From Puccinellia tenuiflora (Eukaryota; Streptophyta; Magnoliopsida; Poales; Poaceae): a stretch of DNA of 64,000 nucleotides. Numbering within the stretch: position 1 is the first letter of the stretch; every line of letters begins with the position of its first letter. Of this stretch, positions 48,106 to 59,444 are shown in pieces. The stretch covers positions 571,331-635,330 of the forward strand of contig QRDG01000531.1 in the NCBI GenBank assembly GCA_012064385.1, in the 5' to 3' direction. Under the pieces are notes generated by a model, which saw only the letters and a list, made by a program, of their open reading frames with translations, had not been told where the DNA came from and did no database searches. The position numbers were made by a program, and so were the translations under genes.

Positions 48106-49692
48106 TGAAAGGATCGTATGGGCACCTAGAGGGGGGGTGAATAGGTGCTACACCAATTTTTAATTCTTTTCAAATTAAGGCTCAACACAAAGGTAAATTA
48201 TCTAGATATATAACTACGGTGAATTTACCTATATGAGAAGCAAACTAAACAACTAGGCAATTAACGATACGAGTAAAAGCTACAAAGGGAAAGAGGTAAC
48301 CGAAAGGGGAAGCACGCGGAGACAAGGGTGTATTCCCGAGTTCCTCCTTGTTAAGGGAGTACGTCTCGTTGGAGGGGTGTGAGTTCGCCACAAAGGCCTA
48401 CTCAACGCCACGAAGGCCTCACCCTATTCTCCGATGAACTTTGCCACAAAGGCTTGGTTCACCTTCCACTATCGGAGTCCTTCGAGGCGAAAACCGGAGC
48501 CTTTACAATGTTTTTGGGGCACACACCCACAACTTAATTGGGGGCTCCCAAATCCACGAATCTGTCACAATTACAACAAGAAATGAGCACAAGAATCTAG
48601 GGTAACACAAAGCTAACCCTAGAAGAGAAATCCCTCAAGTGAAAGAGGGGGAAATGAAAACTACTCGGTGAAGATGTAGATCGGGGCCTCCTCCTTCAAT
48701 CCTCCAAGAATCAAAGCATTTGGTTGGAGGAGTTGAGAGATCTTGTATTTATGAGCTTTTGCGTTTAATGAAGAGAGAGAGTGCAAGAGCTGAGGGGATG
48801 AAGGCAGGTGGAGGGGTATTTATACCCCTCCAGGATTTCTAGCCGTTGCAGGAATCGGGAGGCCGGAACTTCCGGGTTAAACGGCCAGAAATTCCGGCCG
48901 AGGGCCGGAACTTTCGGCCATCACGCCGGAACTTCCGGTGGGCCGGAAATCTCCGGGGAGAATTTCCGCCCACAACCTCCGGGACCCCTCCAGAGAGGGT
49001 TCCCCGAAATGACTTAGTCGAAATCCCACGGATAATTCTAGGGGGCCAGAACTTCCGACCAGCAGGCCGGAATTTCCGCACCACCGGAAATTTCCGGGGG
49101 GAACTTCCGGATTAAAGTTCCGGGACCCCTCCAGAGAGGGATCCCAAAAATGACTTAGCCATATTTCTGCCTGAAATTTCCACGGGCCGGAACTTCCGGC
49201 CTGGAGGCCGGAATTCCGCCCCACCGGAAATTTCCGGGGGGAACTTCCGGAGGGAAGTTCCGGGACCCCTCCAGAGAGGGATCCCAAATATGACTTAGTC
49301 GTTTTTCCACCCGAAATTTCCACGGGCCGGAACTTCCGGCCTGTAGGCCGGAATTTCCGCCCCACCGGAAATTTCCGGGGGAACTTCCGGGGAGAAGTTC
49401 CGGGACCCCTCCAGAGAGGGATCCCAAAAGGACTTAGTCAATTTCGCTCTGGGGCCGGAACTTCCGCCGTAGGCCGGAATTTCCGCCTCCCGGAAACTCT
49501 GCCCAGAGGGCCGGAACTTCCGGTCCTGAAACAACAGAAACCCATTTCTCTTATTCATCGTTGATCTTTACTTCGATCTTTTCACCAATTGGGTCTAACC
49601 ACCTAAAAAACCTATCAACACACTTAACCAAATATGATTAGCCCATAATATGTGTTGTCATTAAATCACCAAAACTAAGAGATGTTCTTTTA
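48106..49692 (-). repeat. 3' LTR of the Copia element
   Basis: Plus strand TGAAAGGATCGTATGG at the left; right end CTTTTA next to CTCCCCCTTTTTGG. The expected terminal inverted repeat TGAAAG/CTTTCA has one change at the right. No second LTR is available to confirm the boundaries. Confidence 0.6.
48860..49530. repeat. Array of CCGGAA-TTCCGG palindromes in 140-bp tandem units
   Basis: The phrase GGGACCCCTCCAGAGAGGG recurs at 48981, 49122, 49262 and 49402, giving a 140-bp period. Each unit carries several palindromes of the type CCGGAA(n)TTCCGG, more than twenty in all. Confidence 0.85.
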
Positions 49693-49693
49693 A

Positions 49694-49708
49694 TCTCCCC
49701 CTTTTTGG
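49694..49708 (-). other. Polypurine tract of the Copia element
   Basis: The minus strand reads CCAAAAAGGGGGAGA directly before the LTR. Confidence 0.7.
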
Positions 49709-50030
49709 TGATTGATGACAACACACAACACAAGTATAAATGGGGCTCCCCCTCGACAGGAGCTCCCCCTAGATAAGAGCATATATAACACAATAAGAGA
49801 TATACCATGAAGTAGATCACAAGGGTTTGCATGTCTTACACCACACATCATATAGTTCAACTTACGAAAAAGAAATATACATAGGCACAAGCTTAGAAGA
49901 GGCAAATAAGGCGAAAAGAAGCTCGTGCCCAACCCATGCAAATACCCGAAAGCCTAAGAACTACTTCTCCCCCTTTGGCATCAAGATACCAAAAAGGGAA
50001 AAGAGCGATGCTAAACACGTCCCACAAAGA

Positions 50031-51485
50031 TCACTCCGATGCCGTGGCCTCGGACACCTCCTCCTCCTCCTCCTCACTGTCTTCGTCCTCATCCTCAGGC
50101 ACGTCAATAGTCCAGTCCACAAACTTGTTGTTCCAGTGCTTGTAGCAAACAAGGGGCTGAAACTGCTGCTCAGGTGGAGGTGGAGGCATCTGAAGATGAG
50201 CCATGATCTGCTGCTGATTCTGCAATATCATATGGCGCTCGGCGTAGCCATGATAATTCTCCTTGTGGATGGCCACATTCATACACAAAATCTTCTCGAT
50301 AGCACGCTTGATCCAAGAGCGCTTAGGGCGAGCCCCACCCCCAGAAGATGAGCTCTCAGGAGCACTAGGAGGGACACGAGACGCGGGGGGAGCACGACGG
50401 GCTGAAGAGGCACCACGAGTGAGATGAGCAGACTTCCGGTTCATTTTGACCCTTCCATGAGTCTCACAGGTAAGCTCCACATCGGGGTCTACAACATCAT
50501 CAGAAAACGGATACTTGGCATTGATGAGCTTCATCACATAAGGTGCATAAGGAGGCACCTTCTTGTTGATCACAGAGTCATACATCTCATTGAAGATATA
50601 GTCCATAACGTCCACAGGGTTCGCATTGGGGCGAAGAGTACCCTGAGTAGCTGTCTCATGAGCAAAGTGAAGAAGATTCACAAGCTCTCCACGAATAGCA
50701 TCGTTGTTACCTGCACTTGGAGCAATGGACTCCCGAAACATGCGCAAGAGAATGTCATAGAGAGGAAGGAGGCCGGTGGAGCTCCCAACCTTGCTCTCAT
50801 CACTATAAAGATCCTTCAGCTGATTCTTGTCATAAGAGCACCCAATGAGATGCATGCGAGACCCCTTATTGAGAATGGAGCCAGAAAAACGGTAACCAAG
50901 AATGGCAGCAAACTCCCTGAAGTTGGAGGTGAGCATATGGGTGTCAGACATCCAAGTCATTCCAATGTTCACATCCGTGTCAAACACTACGGTCGCATAA
51001 AACTGATGGATCATGGTGACATTGTAGTTGCACTCGGTATCCATCAGATGCCTCAGTCCCAAACAGTCCACAACCCGGATAGCAGTCCCAAAGTAATCTT
51101 CCTTCTTCATTAGGTGATCAAAGTCAATAGCTTTCATAGGGCAAACCCTCTTCTTTTTAGACATGGCCAAATACACTTCCTTGAAGAGGATCTCCTGCTC
51201 ATGGCACCAGAAGCAATTGTCAATCTCCAGATCACGAGGCTCTGCATAAAAGTCCGTCTTGCGCCATTCAATGAACTCAGACTTTCTCATATCACTGATA
51301 ACCACCTGCACTGCCTTCTTCTTCTTGCGCTGCCTATCAAGCTGAGAGCGGCGTGAGGCCAAGCTCCTGGTCTGACTCAGAATCAAACTCGATGTCTTGG
51401 GGCCGAGGAGTAGCGAGAGGCCGCACGCTTGGTGCGCATACGAGAGTGACTCGAACCTGTAAAGGAAGCATAGATAGATGGGCAA
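50031..51485 (-). CDS. Plant transposon-protein-like ORF between pol and 3' LTR
   Basis: The minus-strand frame is open for 484 codons, but its first codon is TTG and its first 50 residues are doubtful. A probable acceptor (CTTCCTTTACAG at about 51458-51469) and a short upstream exon with ATG GAC GCC near 51872 (donor GCCG|GTAACT) suggest a spliced start. Two frameshifts near 51350-51400 then break that N terminus. The central part (QFYATVVFDTDVNIGMTWM onward to ILGYRFSG) resembles the domain called putative plant transposon protein (Pfam Transposase_32), often carried by grass LTR elements. The C terminus has a serine/proline-rich linker and a strongly acidic tail. Function is unknown; in this position other lineages carry an envelope-like gene. 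No signal peptide or membrane segment is visible. Confidence 0.65.
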   Translation of the reverse strand: MPIYLCFLYRFESLSYAHQACGLSLLLGPKTSSLILSQTRSLASRRSQLDRQRKKKKAVQVVISDMRKSEFIEWRKTDFYAEPRDLEIDNCFWCHEQEILFKEVYLAMSKKKRVCPMKAIDFDHLMKKEDYFGTAIRVVDCLGLRHLMDTECNYNVTMIHQFYATVVFDTDVNIGMTWMSDTHMLTSNFREFAAILGYRFSGSILNKGSRMHLIGCSYDKNQLKDLYSDESKVGSSTGLLPLYDILLRMFRESIAPSAGNNDAIRGELVNLLHFAHETATQGTLRPNANPVDVMDYIFNEMYDSVINKKVPPYAPYVMKLINAKYPFSDDVVDPDVELTCETHGRVKMNRKSAHLTRGASSARRAPPASRVPPSAPESSSSGGGARPKRSWIKRAIEKILCMNVAIHKENYHGYAERHMILQNQQQIMAHLQMPPPPPEQQFQPLVCYKHWNNKFVDWTIDVPEDEDEDSEEEEEEVSEATASE

Positions 51486-51539
51486 GCAAAGGTAAGCACT
51501 CGTGTCCGGTGGCTAAAAAGAAATAGTAGTGAAGAGAAA

Positions 51540-52140
51540 GTACAAAATTTGGCAGGCTCACACCGGAAATTCCGGCCCAAAAGGCGGAATTTCCGGCCCC
51601 CGGAAATTCCGGCCAAGGGGCGGAAGTTCCGGACGGGCGGAATTTCCGGCCGCTACACACCGGAAGTTCCGGCCTTGTGTAGCGAACGGAAATTCCGTTG
51701 AATCCTAACCAAAATGTAATCTACTTTCAAAACACTACTACATACAGAGAGAACCTAGCCTAGATGCACATTCCAACCAAAAGAAACTAGCAAATACCAT
51801 CTAAATCACCTAGGTTAAACGAATTTTGAGTTCGTCCTAGATTCAAAATTAGAGGTAGTTACCGGCGTCCATGGCGAAAAGTGAGCGGAGGAGATGGATC
51901 CCCTCGACGAGGAGATGCAGATCCGGCAAGAAACCGGAGGAATCTGGGGCGGAGGCGGCCCGGAGGAGGTCGGCCGGCGGCAAGAGCACCCGGGTGGAGA
52001 GAGAAGAAAGGGGGCGCGGGGGTGGAAGAACTGCTCGTGAGGAGAAAGTTCACCCCGCGCCCCAGGTAAAAGGCACCCGGTCACTTAGACCGGATATTCC
52101 GGCCAGGGGGCGGAATTTCCGGCCCGCCAGAGAGACTTCC
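51540..52140. repeat. Further CCGGAA-TTCCGG palindromes flanking the ORF
   Basis: Clusters at about 51565-51680 and 52090-52125 match the LTR array in motif but lack the 140-bp unit. The first cluster lies in the presumed intron of the ORF. Confidence 0.75.
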
Positions 52141-52632
52141 AGGAACAAAAACCACACACAAAAACTGGACACGAGTGATAGAAAGCAATGGTTCAGGGAT
52201 AAGTTGGGGCTTAGGACAAGATATCAACCTGTCTTAGTATGGTACGACACTCATGTTTGCAAGATGCAAAGATGAAACCCCAAACATGAGTGTTTTTCCA
52301 TCGCACACACATAGTGACACTTATAGGTCTAGAAAAGCCCAAATAAACACCAAATAAGAGGCAACTCCTCACCGAGGAGGTCGGTGGCCAAGGCCACCAT
52401 ATATGAGTAAGGAGAGTGAGACACCGCGAAGATATATCTTGGGTTCTCACTCAAAACTCATCATTTAAGCTCACAATTCATGAAATTGAATATAGAGTAG
52501 ACAAATGAAATCATTAATATAGGCATCATGGGGGGAGGGAGAGCCCAATAGTTAGGACAACACTCCCCCTAAATTCATGCCTACACCTAAACCAAGATAG
52601 AAGTTGAAACTATAGGTGTGTATGCAAGATGG

Positions 52633-53673
52633 TCAAGCCAAACTCCTCGAATCCACGATATTTAGCTCATTCCTCAAAAAAGTGAATCTTGCTTCATCAA
52701 GTGGCTTCGTGAAAATATCGGCAAGTTGGTCTTTGGTTGGCACATATGCTAGCTCAATGTCTCCACGGGCAACATGATCCCGAATGAAATGATGACGAAT
52801 CTCAATATGCTTGGTCCTTGAGTGTTGCACCGGGTTGTAGGCGATCTTGATAGCACTCTCATTGTCACACAAAAGAGGCACTTTGTCACAATTGACACCG
52901 TATTCCTTTAAAGTTTGCCTCATCCATAACAATTGAGTGCAAGCACTAGCGGCGGCCACATACTCGGCTTCGGCGGTGGAGAGAGAGATACAATTTTGCT
53001 TCTTAGAAGACCAACTCACCAAGGACCTACCAAGGAATTGGAATGCCCCGGAAGTTGATTTCCTATCATCTTGATCACCGGCCCAATCCGAGTCCGTGAA
53101 CCCACGAAGAGTGAAAGAAGAATCCCTTGGGTACCACAAACCAAACCTTGGGGTATGAACTAAATATCGTAGGATTCTCTTGACCGCCAACATGTGGCTT
53201 TCTTTAGGAGCCGCTTGATACCTTGCACACACACCTACACTCAACACAATATCGGGTCTAGATGCACAAAGGTAAAGCAACGAACCTATCATGGAGCGGT
53301 AGAGCTTTTGATCCACATCTATACCCTTTGGGTTAAGTTGTAGATGGCATTTGGTATCCATTGGTGTCTTCTTCTCCTTAGCATCGGCCATATTAAACCG
53401 CTTGAGCATGTCTTGAATGTACTTTGCTTGGCTAATGAACGTCCCTCCTCTCAATTGCTTGATCTCAAATCCAAGGAAGAACTTCAACTCGCCCATCATA
53501 GACATCTCAAACCTATCGGTCATAAGCTTTGAAAATTCATCATTAAAAGCTTTGTTAGATGAGCCAAATATAATATCATCAACATATAGTTGGCATACGA
53601 AAAGCTCCCCTTTAACCCTCTTAGTAAAAAGAGTGGGATCAATTTTCCCAACTTCAAATCCACGGTCTAACAA
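52633..53673 (-). pseudogene. Copia reverse transcriptase C-terminal half and RNase H
   Basis: A 346-codon frame with the catalytic YVDD box (residues 30-33), the connection region (DMLKRFNMADAK), and RNase H with FTDSDWAG, STAEAEY and CDNESA, ending with a C-terminal HIEIRHHFIRDHV region. All visible catalytic residues are intact. It is separated from the upstream half by one extra A near 53757, which makes the polyprotein defective. Confidence 0.9.
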
Positions 53674-53734
53674 TAACTCTCTAAGGTGCTCATACCACGC
53701 ACGTGGTGCTTGTTTAAGTCTATAGAGCGCCTTA

Positions 53735-54349
53735 TCAAGCTTGTAGACATGGTTTAGGGAAGTTGGGGTCCTCGAACCCCGGGGGTTGCTTAACGAACAC
53801 CAACTCCTTTAAGGGACCATTAAGAAAGGCACTTTTAACATCCATTTGTTGCAATTTAAAGTTATAACGGGATGCATAAGCAAGAAGGATACGGATGGAC
53901 TCAAGGCGAGCCACGGGAGCATAGGTCTCTCCAAAATCAATGCCTTCAACTTGAGAGTACCCTTGAGCCACCAATCTAGCCTTGTTCCTCACAACCATGC
54001 CATGCTCATCTTGCTTGTTCTTGAAAATCCACTTTGTGCCAATAACATTGCGGCACTCCTTTGGCTTCTCAACTAGCTTCCAAACTTTATTGCGCTCGAA
54101 ATTGTTGAGCTCTTCATGCATAGCTTGCAACCAATCCGGATCTTCAAGAGCTTCGGCCACTTTCTTCGGTTCAAACATGGCAATGTGAGCTTGATGATCA
54201 CTAAAGTTCGCCAATTGCCTCCGGGTGGACACTTTGCCTCTCACATCACCAATCACCTTCTCAAGGAAATGTTCACGACGTTGCCATGGTTTTTCAACTC
54301 TAGCTCGACGACGGGCTTCGATATCCTCATTGCATCTTGGAGGTATCAC
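53735..54349 (-). pseudogene. Copia reverse transcriptase N-terminal half
   Basis: Encodes the Copia RT start: WLQAMHEELNNFERNKVW, GTKWIFKNKQDEHG, KARLVAQGYSQVEGIDFGET, YAPVARLESIR and MDVKSAFLNG. Stops out of frame at 53735 because of the one-base insertion. The 5' side is lost at the N at 54379. Confidence 0.9.
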
Positions 54350-54378
54350 TTGATCATCTTGATCATTCGAGTCCCCCC

Positions 54379-54379
54379 N
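54379..54379. other. Ambiguous base at an element boundary
   Basis: The only N in the window, after CCCCCC. Copia coding sequence stops here and unrelated DNA follows, so it may be a contig join rather than a biological junction. Confidence 0.8.
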
Positions 54380-55418
54380 TTATTGCAATCGATGTGCCAA
54401 TAAAGCAAGCTTCCTCAGAAAAATAGAAGTCGAGTGTCGCATGTATGCACTTCCATCAAGCAAAACCTCTACTGCTAACAAAAAAAATCTGAATATGTAC
54501 CGAACGAACCAATGGTTATCTGAACTTCATAGAGAGAAAAACTGCACTCCTAGGATCGAGCACAGTGGACTCAAAGGGTGCAGACCACGGAACTGCCACA
54601 ATCGGCAGAGCTAGCAGGGGAGCATGACGCGACGATGGAGTAGGGAAGCTGGGATGCCAAGCCGAGGCCACACCCGACCTGCCGCTCCTGTTGGCATCTG
54701 ATGTACCGGCGCTTCGTGGTATTGGGCTCTCCCGGCGGCGGGCGGTCGAGGTGTGGGTGGGAGGCGGCCCAAGGTGGAGTTGGGGACGAGCACGACGGCA
54801 GCGGTGAGGAGATCTGGTCTAGGTCGATGGCGGCGCTCGTGCTGGGATCTGGCGGGGGAGGTCGTCCGCCGGCGTTAGGTGGCGGGTGGAGGTCGTCATC
54901 CGGAGCGCTGGTGGCCGGGAAGGTCCTCCGCCTGTCGCTTGTGATGCAGAGGTTGCCGGGGAGGAGGGAGCGGCTGGTGCAGCCTGGCCGAGGGAGGCGC
55001 GCCGGCGGAGGCGGCCTGGCCGGGTGGAAGCGCGTGGCGGTGGTGGCCGGCCGGATGGGCGCGCGGCGGGAGGCGGCCCGACCGGAGTAGGTGCGTGGCG
55101 GGAGGGCGGGCCGGCCGGAGGAGGAGCGCTAGGGGGAGGCGGGCCGGCCGGAGGAAGCGCGCGGGGGAGGTGGCCCGGCCGGTGGAGGTTCGAGGCAGGG
55201 GCGAGGGAGCCGGCGACAAGGGCACCGGGTGGTGGCCGGGCCGACGCGCGATGGGGTCAGGTGAGGTGCGGCCGTGCGGGTGGTTGGGGATTGGGTGCGT
55301 GGCTTTTTTTTTTATGGTTCGGGACTGGTAGGTCCGGGTCGGGTTTAGAAGGTGATTAGGAGGGGTTCTAGAATAGGTATTCTAGAACCTCTTAAGGGGG
55401 GTTGCAGAATAGTCCTGC
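54380..55418. mobile_element. GC-rich unclassified element, copy I (partial)
   Basis: Ends with AGGGGTTCTAGAATAG-TATTCTAGAACC, CTTAAGGGGGGTTGCAG and AATAGTCCTGC, the same end as the element at 55934-57889. Long GC-rich frames (for example 54701-55090 and 54886-55359) encode Gly/Arg-rich or Pro-rich text in several frames at once and are probably not proteins. Confidence 0.4.
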
Positions 55419-55786
55419 GCGCTATTTGACACCCAGGGAGTAGAATAGTTATTCTACACCCACCCCATATCTTTCTAACCGTAAATAATTTTTACGTCAC
55501 GTAAATTTTGTATTAGTACGTAAGTCAAGAAGAACGTAAGAAAATATTGATATGATATAAAACTTTTTCTTACATAACGTACAAAAAATAAACGTAAAAT
55601 ACACATTTTTTTTATGATTTTTACACTATTATGACTCATAAAATATAATTTTTTATGTCAATTTTTTATTGTGGGACTATATGAATATAATTATTTGTGT
55701 ATCAAACATAAATTCTAAATACAAGAACGTAAAAAAACAACGGGTACAAAATAAGGTATTATGCACCCTGGGTGCTGAATAGTGTT
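55419..55786. mobile_element. Small insertion between element end and flank
   Basis: Copy II has no counterpart of these roughly 370 bp. The ends carry imperfect inverted phrases (ACACCCAGGGAGTAGAATAG and, inverted, CACTATTCAGCACCCAGGGT) around AT-rich DNA, so this may be a MITE. No clear target duplication was found. Confidence 0.4.
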
Positions 55787-55806
55787 TCTATATATATATA
55801 TATATA

Positions 55807-55873
55807 CGGCCAACTTTACATGATTTTGTTTGCTTACAAACCTAATTCTTCAATTGTGCATAGATTGGTTGAC

Positions 55874-55876
<3 letters not shown>
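55807..55876 (+). repeat. 70-bp flank duplicate, first copy
   Basis: Almost identical to 57909-57978 (CGGCCAACTTTACATGATTT at the start, GATTGGTTGACATT at the end). Confidence 0.9.

Positions 55877-55933
<57 letters not shown>
55876..55933. repeat. (AT)n microsatellite, 58 bp
   Basis: An uninterrupted TA repeat between the flank duplicate and the following element. It is likely polymorphic. Confidence 0.95.
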
Positions 55934-55935
<2 letters not shown>

Positions 55936-57889
55936 TCTGTTATTCTGGAACTAGTTCTAGAATAACTATTCTGCAACCACTTCTGAACTTCGCTCGCAAA
56001 GTTAATGGACTTCATTCGATAGTAATGTAAACTTCCTGACGGAACACACTGATTCTCCACCTTCGCCGGAAAATTTTCTAGTGCAATTTTTGATCCGCTT
56101 ATCGGAATGATGCATATGATATACCGTTGGATAGCTATCGAAATTACGAAACTTTTTCATGTTCACGGGTTTTCGAAATTAGTTACGGTTTTTAAACAAT
56201 TTCATATATACGAACACTTTTTTTCGCGTCCGTACCGTATTTTGGTCACCATTTTCAAACCGTTTATCGGATTGACGCAAATGATACGCCGTTGGAAAGC
56301 TATGAAAAATCCGCAACTTTGTTATCTCACGCACTTTTTCGAAATTCCTTACGGTTTAAGAGCAGTTTTAAATATACATAATTCTGTTATTTTTAGAATT
56401 CTCGTTTTTCTGAACTTCCCACTTCACAACACTGAACTTCTTCCGAACACATAAGTGAACTTCTTCACGGAGCACCAGAAGCACGTTCTCCGTCATGTTT
56501 TCGACTTGTTTGATTTTTTTTTACCTGTTCGATTTTCGTACTCGAACAATTTCTGAACTTCCCTCGTCAACAAAGTGAACTTTTATGTGAGACGTAAGTG
56601 AACTTCCTCACGGAGAATTAGAACTATGCTGAACTTCGAATTTGAACTTTTCCTGACAGAAGAAGTGAACCTCACGATGGAATTTGTACATTTTTCCCGA
56701 TAAATTGTTCGAAGAATATATAGACACAATGATTTTAGAATAAAGAACTGCCGACGAACAACTAAAATAAAATTCACTGACGATACAATCACGCAGTTCA
56801 CATCAGTTCAGCATTGCAAGTCCACATCTGCGCTAGGCGAGGTTCAGAAACAACGGACTTGGGGTTCACATCACACCTCCCCATCTTGCTTTGCTACTGG
56901 AGGACGCGGACAGGAGGTCGGCTTTCCCTTGCCGCGCACGATGAACTCCTCGGCCGTGCGTGCTGGACTTCAGTAGTCCCGCACTGTGGACTGCAGCAGA
57001 TTGAAGGGACCGAGTGACCTCAACGGCATCAGATTCCGGCAAGGCAGGGGAGGACGGGGTCGTTGGAGCTCAGATGTTTGGCGAGTAGAGCAGAAGGAGG
57101 CAGGGGTTGTTTTCAACCTCCAGGTGCAGCTGGGCTGCCCCATCCAAGAAGAGCCGTCCACGGCGTGGTGTGCTGGGCTGCGCGTGGTGGAGGAGAAACC
57201 GGCCGGTGGAGGTGGGGCCGGTGTGGCTCGATCCGGCGGAGGTGACGCGGGGGCGGCTCGATCCCGTGGATGTGAGGCCGGAGCGGCTTGATCCGGTGGA
57301 GGGTAGGCCGCGGCGGCGCGGTCCGGCGGAAGGGAGGCCGCGGCGGCATGTTCCAACGGAGGCGAGGGAGGCGCTGTGGCCGGTCAGCATGCGGGACGGC
57401 TTCCTCGCCGGGCGGCACGTCCACGCTGACGACGGTGGCGGCCTGTCGCGGTGGTGCCGGCTGGCCTAGGAGGCGTGCGGTGTGCGGCGGCGGGACCCCG
57501 TGGTAGTGGAGGCCGCGGCAGGAGCCGACACTGGCTAGGGCCACGGGGGCTGGATATCGGGTGTGGTGACGGCACAGTTGGGTCGACTCGCCGGATTACG
57601 GGCAGCGCGCGGGCGGGAATAGGGCGGCGGCGCGAGGGCGGGATTCGGACCGGCGACACGCGGGGTGGAGTTGCGCGGTGGCGCGAGGGCGGGTTGGGGA
57701 GCGATGGCACGGGACAGGGAGTTCGGCAGCGTGGAGGAGTTGGGGATGAGGCCGTTTCGGTCAGGGTAGGTGGGCCGGTTCGGGTGCGGTGGGGTTTTCT
57801 CCGGTTTGATCGGGATAAGAAGCTGATTAGAGGGGGTTCTAGAATAGCTATTCTAGAACCTCTTAAGGGGGGTTGCAGAATAGTCCTGC
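55934..57889. mobile_element. GC-rich unclassified element, copy II
   Basis: The left end has TTCTAGAATAACTATTCTGCAACC and the right end, inverted, GGACTATTCTGCAACC: partial terminal inverted repeats. The left third repeats GAACTTC phrases; the right half is GC-rich with a 30-40 bp proline/arginine-coding tandem repeat (57200-57360). No transposase is recognised and the superfamily is unknown. Confidence 0.4.
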
Positions 57890-57908
57890 TCTATATATAT
57901 GGATTAGC

Positions 57909-57978
57909 CGGCCAACTTTACATGATTTTGTTTGCTTACAAACCCAATTCTTCAATTGTGCATAGATTGGTTGACATT
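57909..57978 (+). repeat. 70-bp flank duplicate, second copy
   Basis: Matches 55807-55876 with about one mismatch. Together with the repeated element end this indicates a duplicated segment of about 2 kb. Confidence 0.9.
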
Positions 57979-59062
57979 TTTGGGTTCAACTACAACAATA
58001 AGTACCTAAATGAATTTTTGGCAACTATTGTTGTGATAGAAAAATTATTGCCACGGTTTTTTAAGTCATCGAAATAATCAATACATAACACAATGACTTA
58101 CGAGGACTTATTTCTGTTGTTGAGATATAGTATTCTATGGCACAAAAAGTAACAATGTGGTTATGATTTTATTAGCACGGCAAAATACATATTTTGTTGC
58201 AGCAGAGTCTCATATTGCAAGAAAAATGATCTGATAATATTTTCACATATTGCTACAATTTTTCATTGTTAAATTAGGTGGGAGTTTGGTAACAATAGAG
58301 CCATCATGTTGCAACAAAACAATCTATGTCAAAGTGAAAACATGAAATTTTGACAATAAATTAGGATGTACCATGGAAATTTCTTCATGTCTAAAAAAAT
58401 ATATTTTTACTTTTGTATGTTTGGTCGGTAATATCGAAACAACCATATGTAGTAATGTTGTGTAGTGATTACACAATCTTGCCACGATGGTGGTTACCAA
58501 CCAAACGGGGGGCTTACTCAGTTTGTGACGTGTCAAAGTATGGCAACCCTAGTATACCATCCAAACATGTCGTAAATCTACCACTATATTTATACGATTG
58601 ATGCAAGCAACATCATGTGGCCCAGCAGGTTTTGCTGGGCGCAAGGCACCGTATATTCATGGCACATCCAGGAAAATTGTCATGATATTCTTTTCATAAA
58701 ACGAACAAACAGTCTCACATACCTATATACAATCACATCTGAGAAATCATACGCTTAGAAGAACTTCGGGATCTAGCATCTCAGGTAGCAAACCATACTA
58801 TTTTTTTTCAAACCTGAGCATGTAATTCCATTAAACTTGGAGCACAACAAAATCGTTAGCTACCAATTTAGATACATCTAGTCAATCCACGTTGAGTCGT
58901 CGACATAGGCGTATTAACGGTTTGCCCGATATCCAAAGATTGCTAGATCATGGAAATTAAACCATAAAAACCAAAGTTTTAGCATACTAGAACTCTTGGC
59001 TTCGCGGATGAGCCAATGAGGACACCAAATCTTGATAGATCTTAGTCCCCTGATTGAAAAGA
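57979..59062. other. AT-rich intergenic stretch
   Basis: No gene seen. The segment 58170-58270 (ATTAGCACGGCAA, TCTCATATTGCA, CATATTGCTACAATTTTT) has a diverged second copy at about 59892-60000. Confidence 0.4.
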
Positions 59063-59197
59063 TTATACCAGGGTGACCGAGTCTGGTTCAAAGATCACTC
59101 CATTTGCTCCCAAACTTGCAGCTCCGACAAAATGCACGGGCTTTGCATCTAGTGCACCATGAGCGTGATCAATCTTGCCATCACTAGCCACAAGAAA
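59063..59197 (-). pseudogene. Terminal exon-like coding fragment, family unknown
   Basis: The minus strand after an acceptor-like CAGGTAG encodes 44 residues with protein-like composition, including KIDHAHGALDAKPVHFVGAA and LGANGVIFEPDSVTL, then stops at 59063-59065. No upstream exon could be joined with confidence. It may belong with the promoter-like module at 59445-59620. Confidence 0.4.
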
Positions 59198-59444
59198 CTA
59201 CCTGGTCAAGGTTAACTTTGACTCGATCTAGGCCTGGTGCTTCACAGTGTCTCTCTTTCTGTATATCTGGCAGGTTGACACTCCCTGCTCCCCTTCTTTA
59301 GAGAAGTGAAGATTCTCATGTGCGTGAAAACATATTTCTTACATGGAGCAGCCAGCCTCCCCAACGTTGATTTAATATCTGGCCGTCTCGCAAAAGAATT
59401 GCCACAATCTTTTGTTTCCCGGTGCCTCACATACCTATATTGAT

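Larger units (their letters stand above)
48106..54378 (-). mobile_element. 3' part of a Copia element (Maximus/SIRE-like)
   Basis: Minus-strand order: reverse transcriptase, RNase H, an additional ORF, polypurine tract, 3' LTR. Gag, protease and integrase are missing, since the sequence ends at the N at 54379. Position of the additional ORF between pol and LTR, plus long LTR, fits the Maximus/SIRE lineage; the family name is an inference. Confidence 0.8.

Noticed and set aside
49827..51356. Plus-strand frames at 49827-50351 and 50424-51113
   Set aside because: Antisense shadows of the minus-strand ORF at 50031-51485.
54701..55359. Gly/Arg-rich frames up to 157 codons
   Set aside because: Two plus frames and one minus frame are open together; the text is a GC-rich repeat with no domain.
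56970..57710. Proline/alanine-rich frames in five readings
   Set aside because: Produced by a 30-40 bp GC-rich tandem repeat inside an unclassified element.
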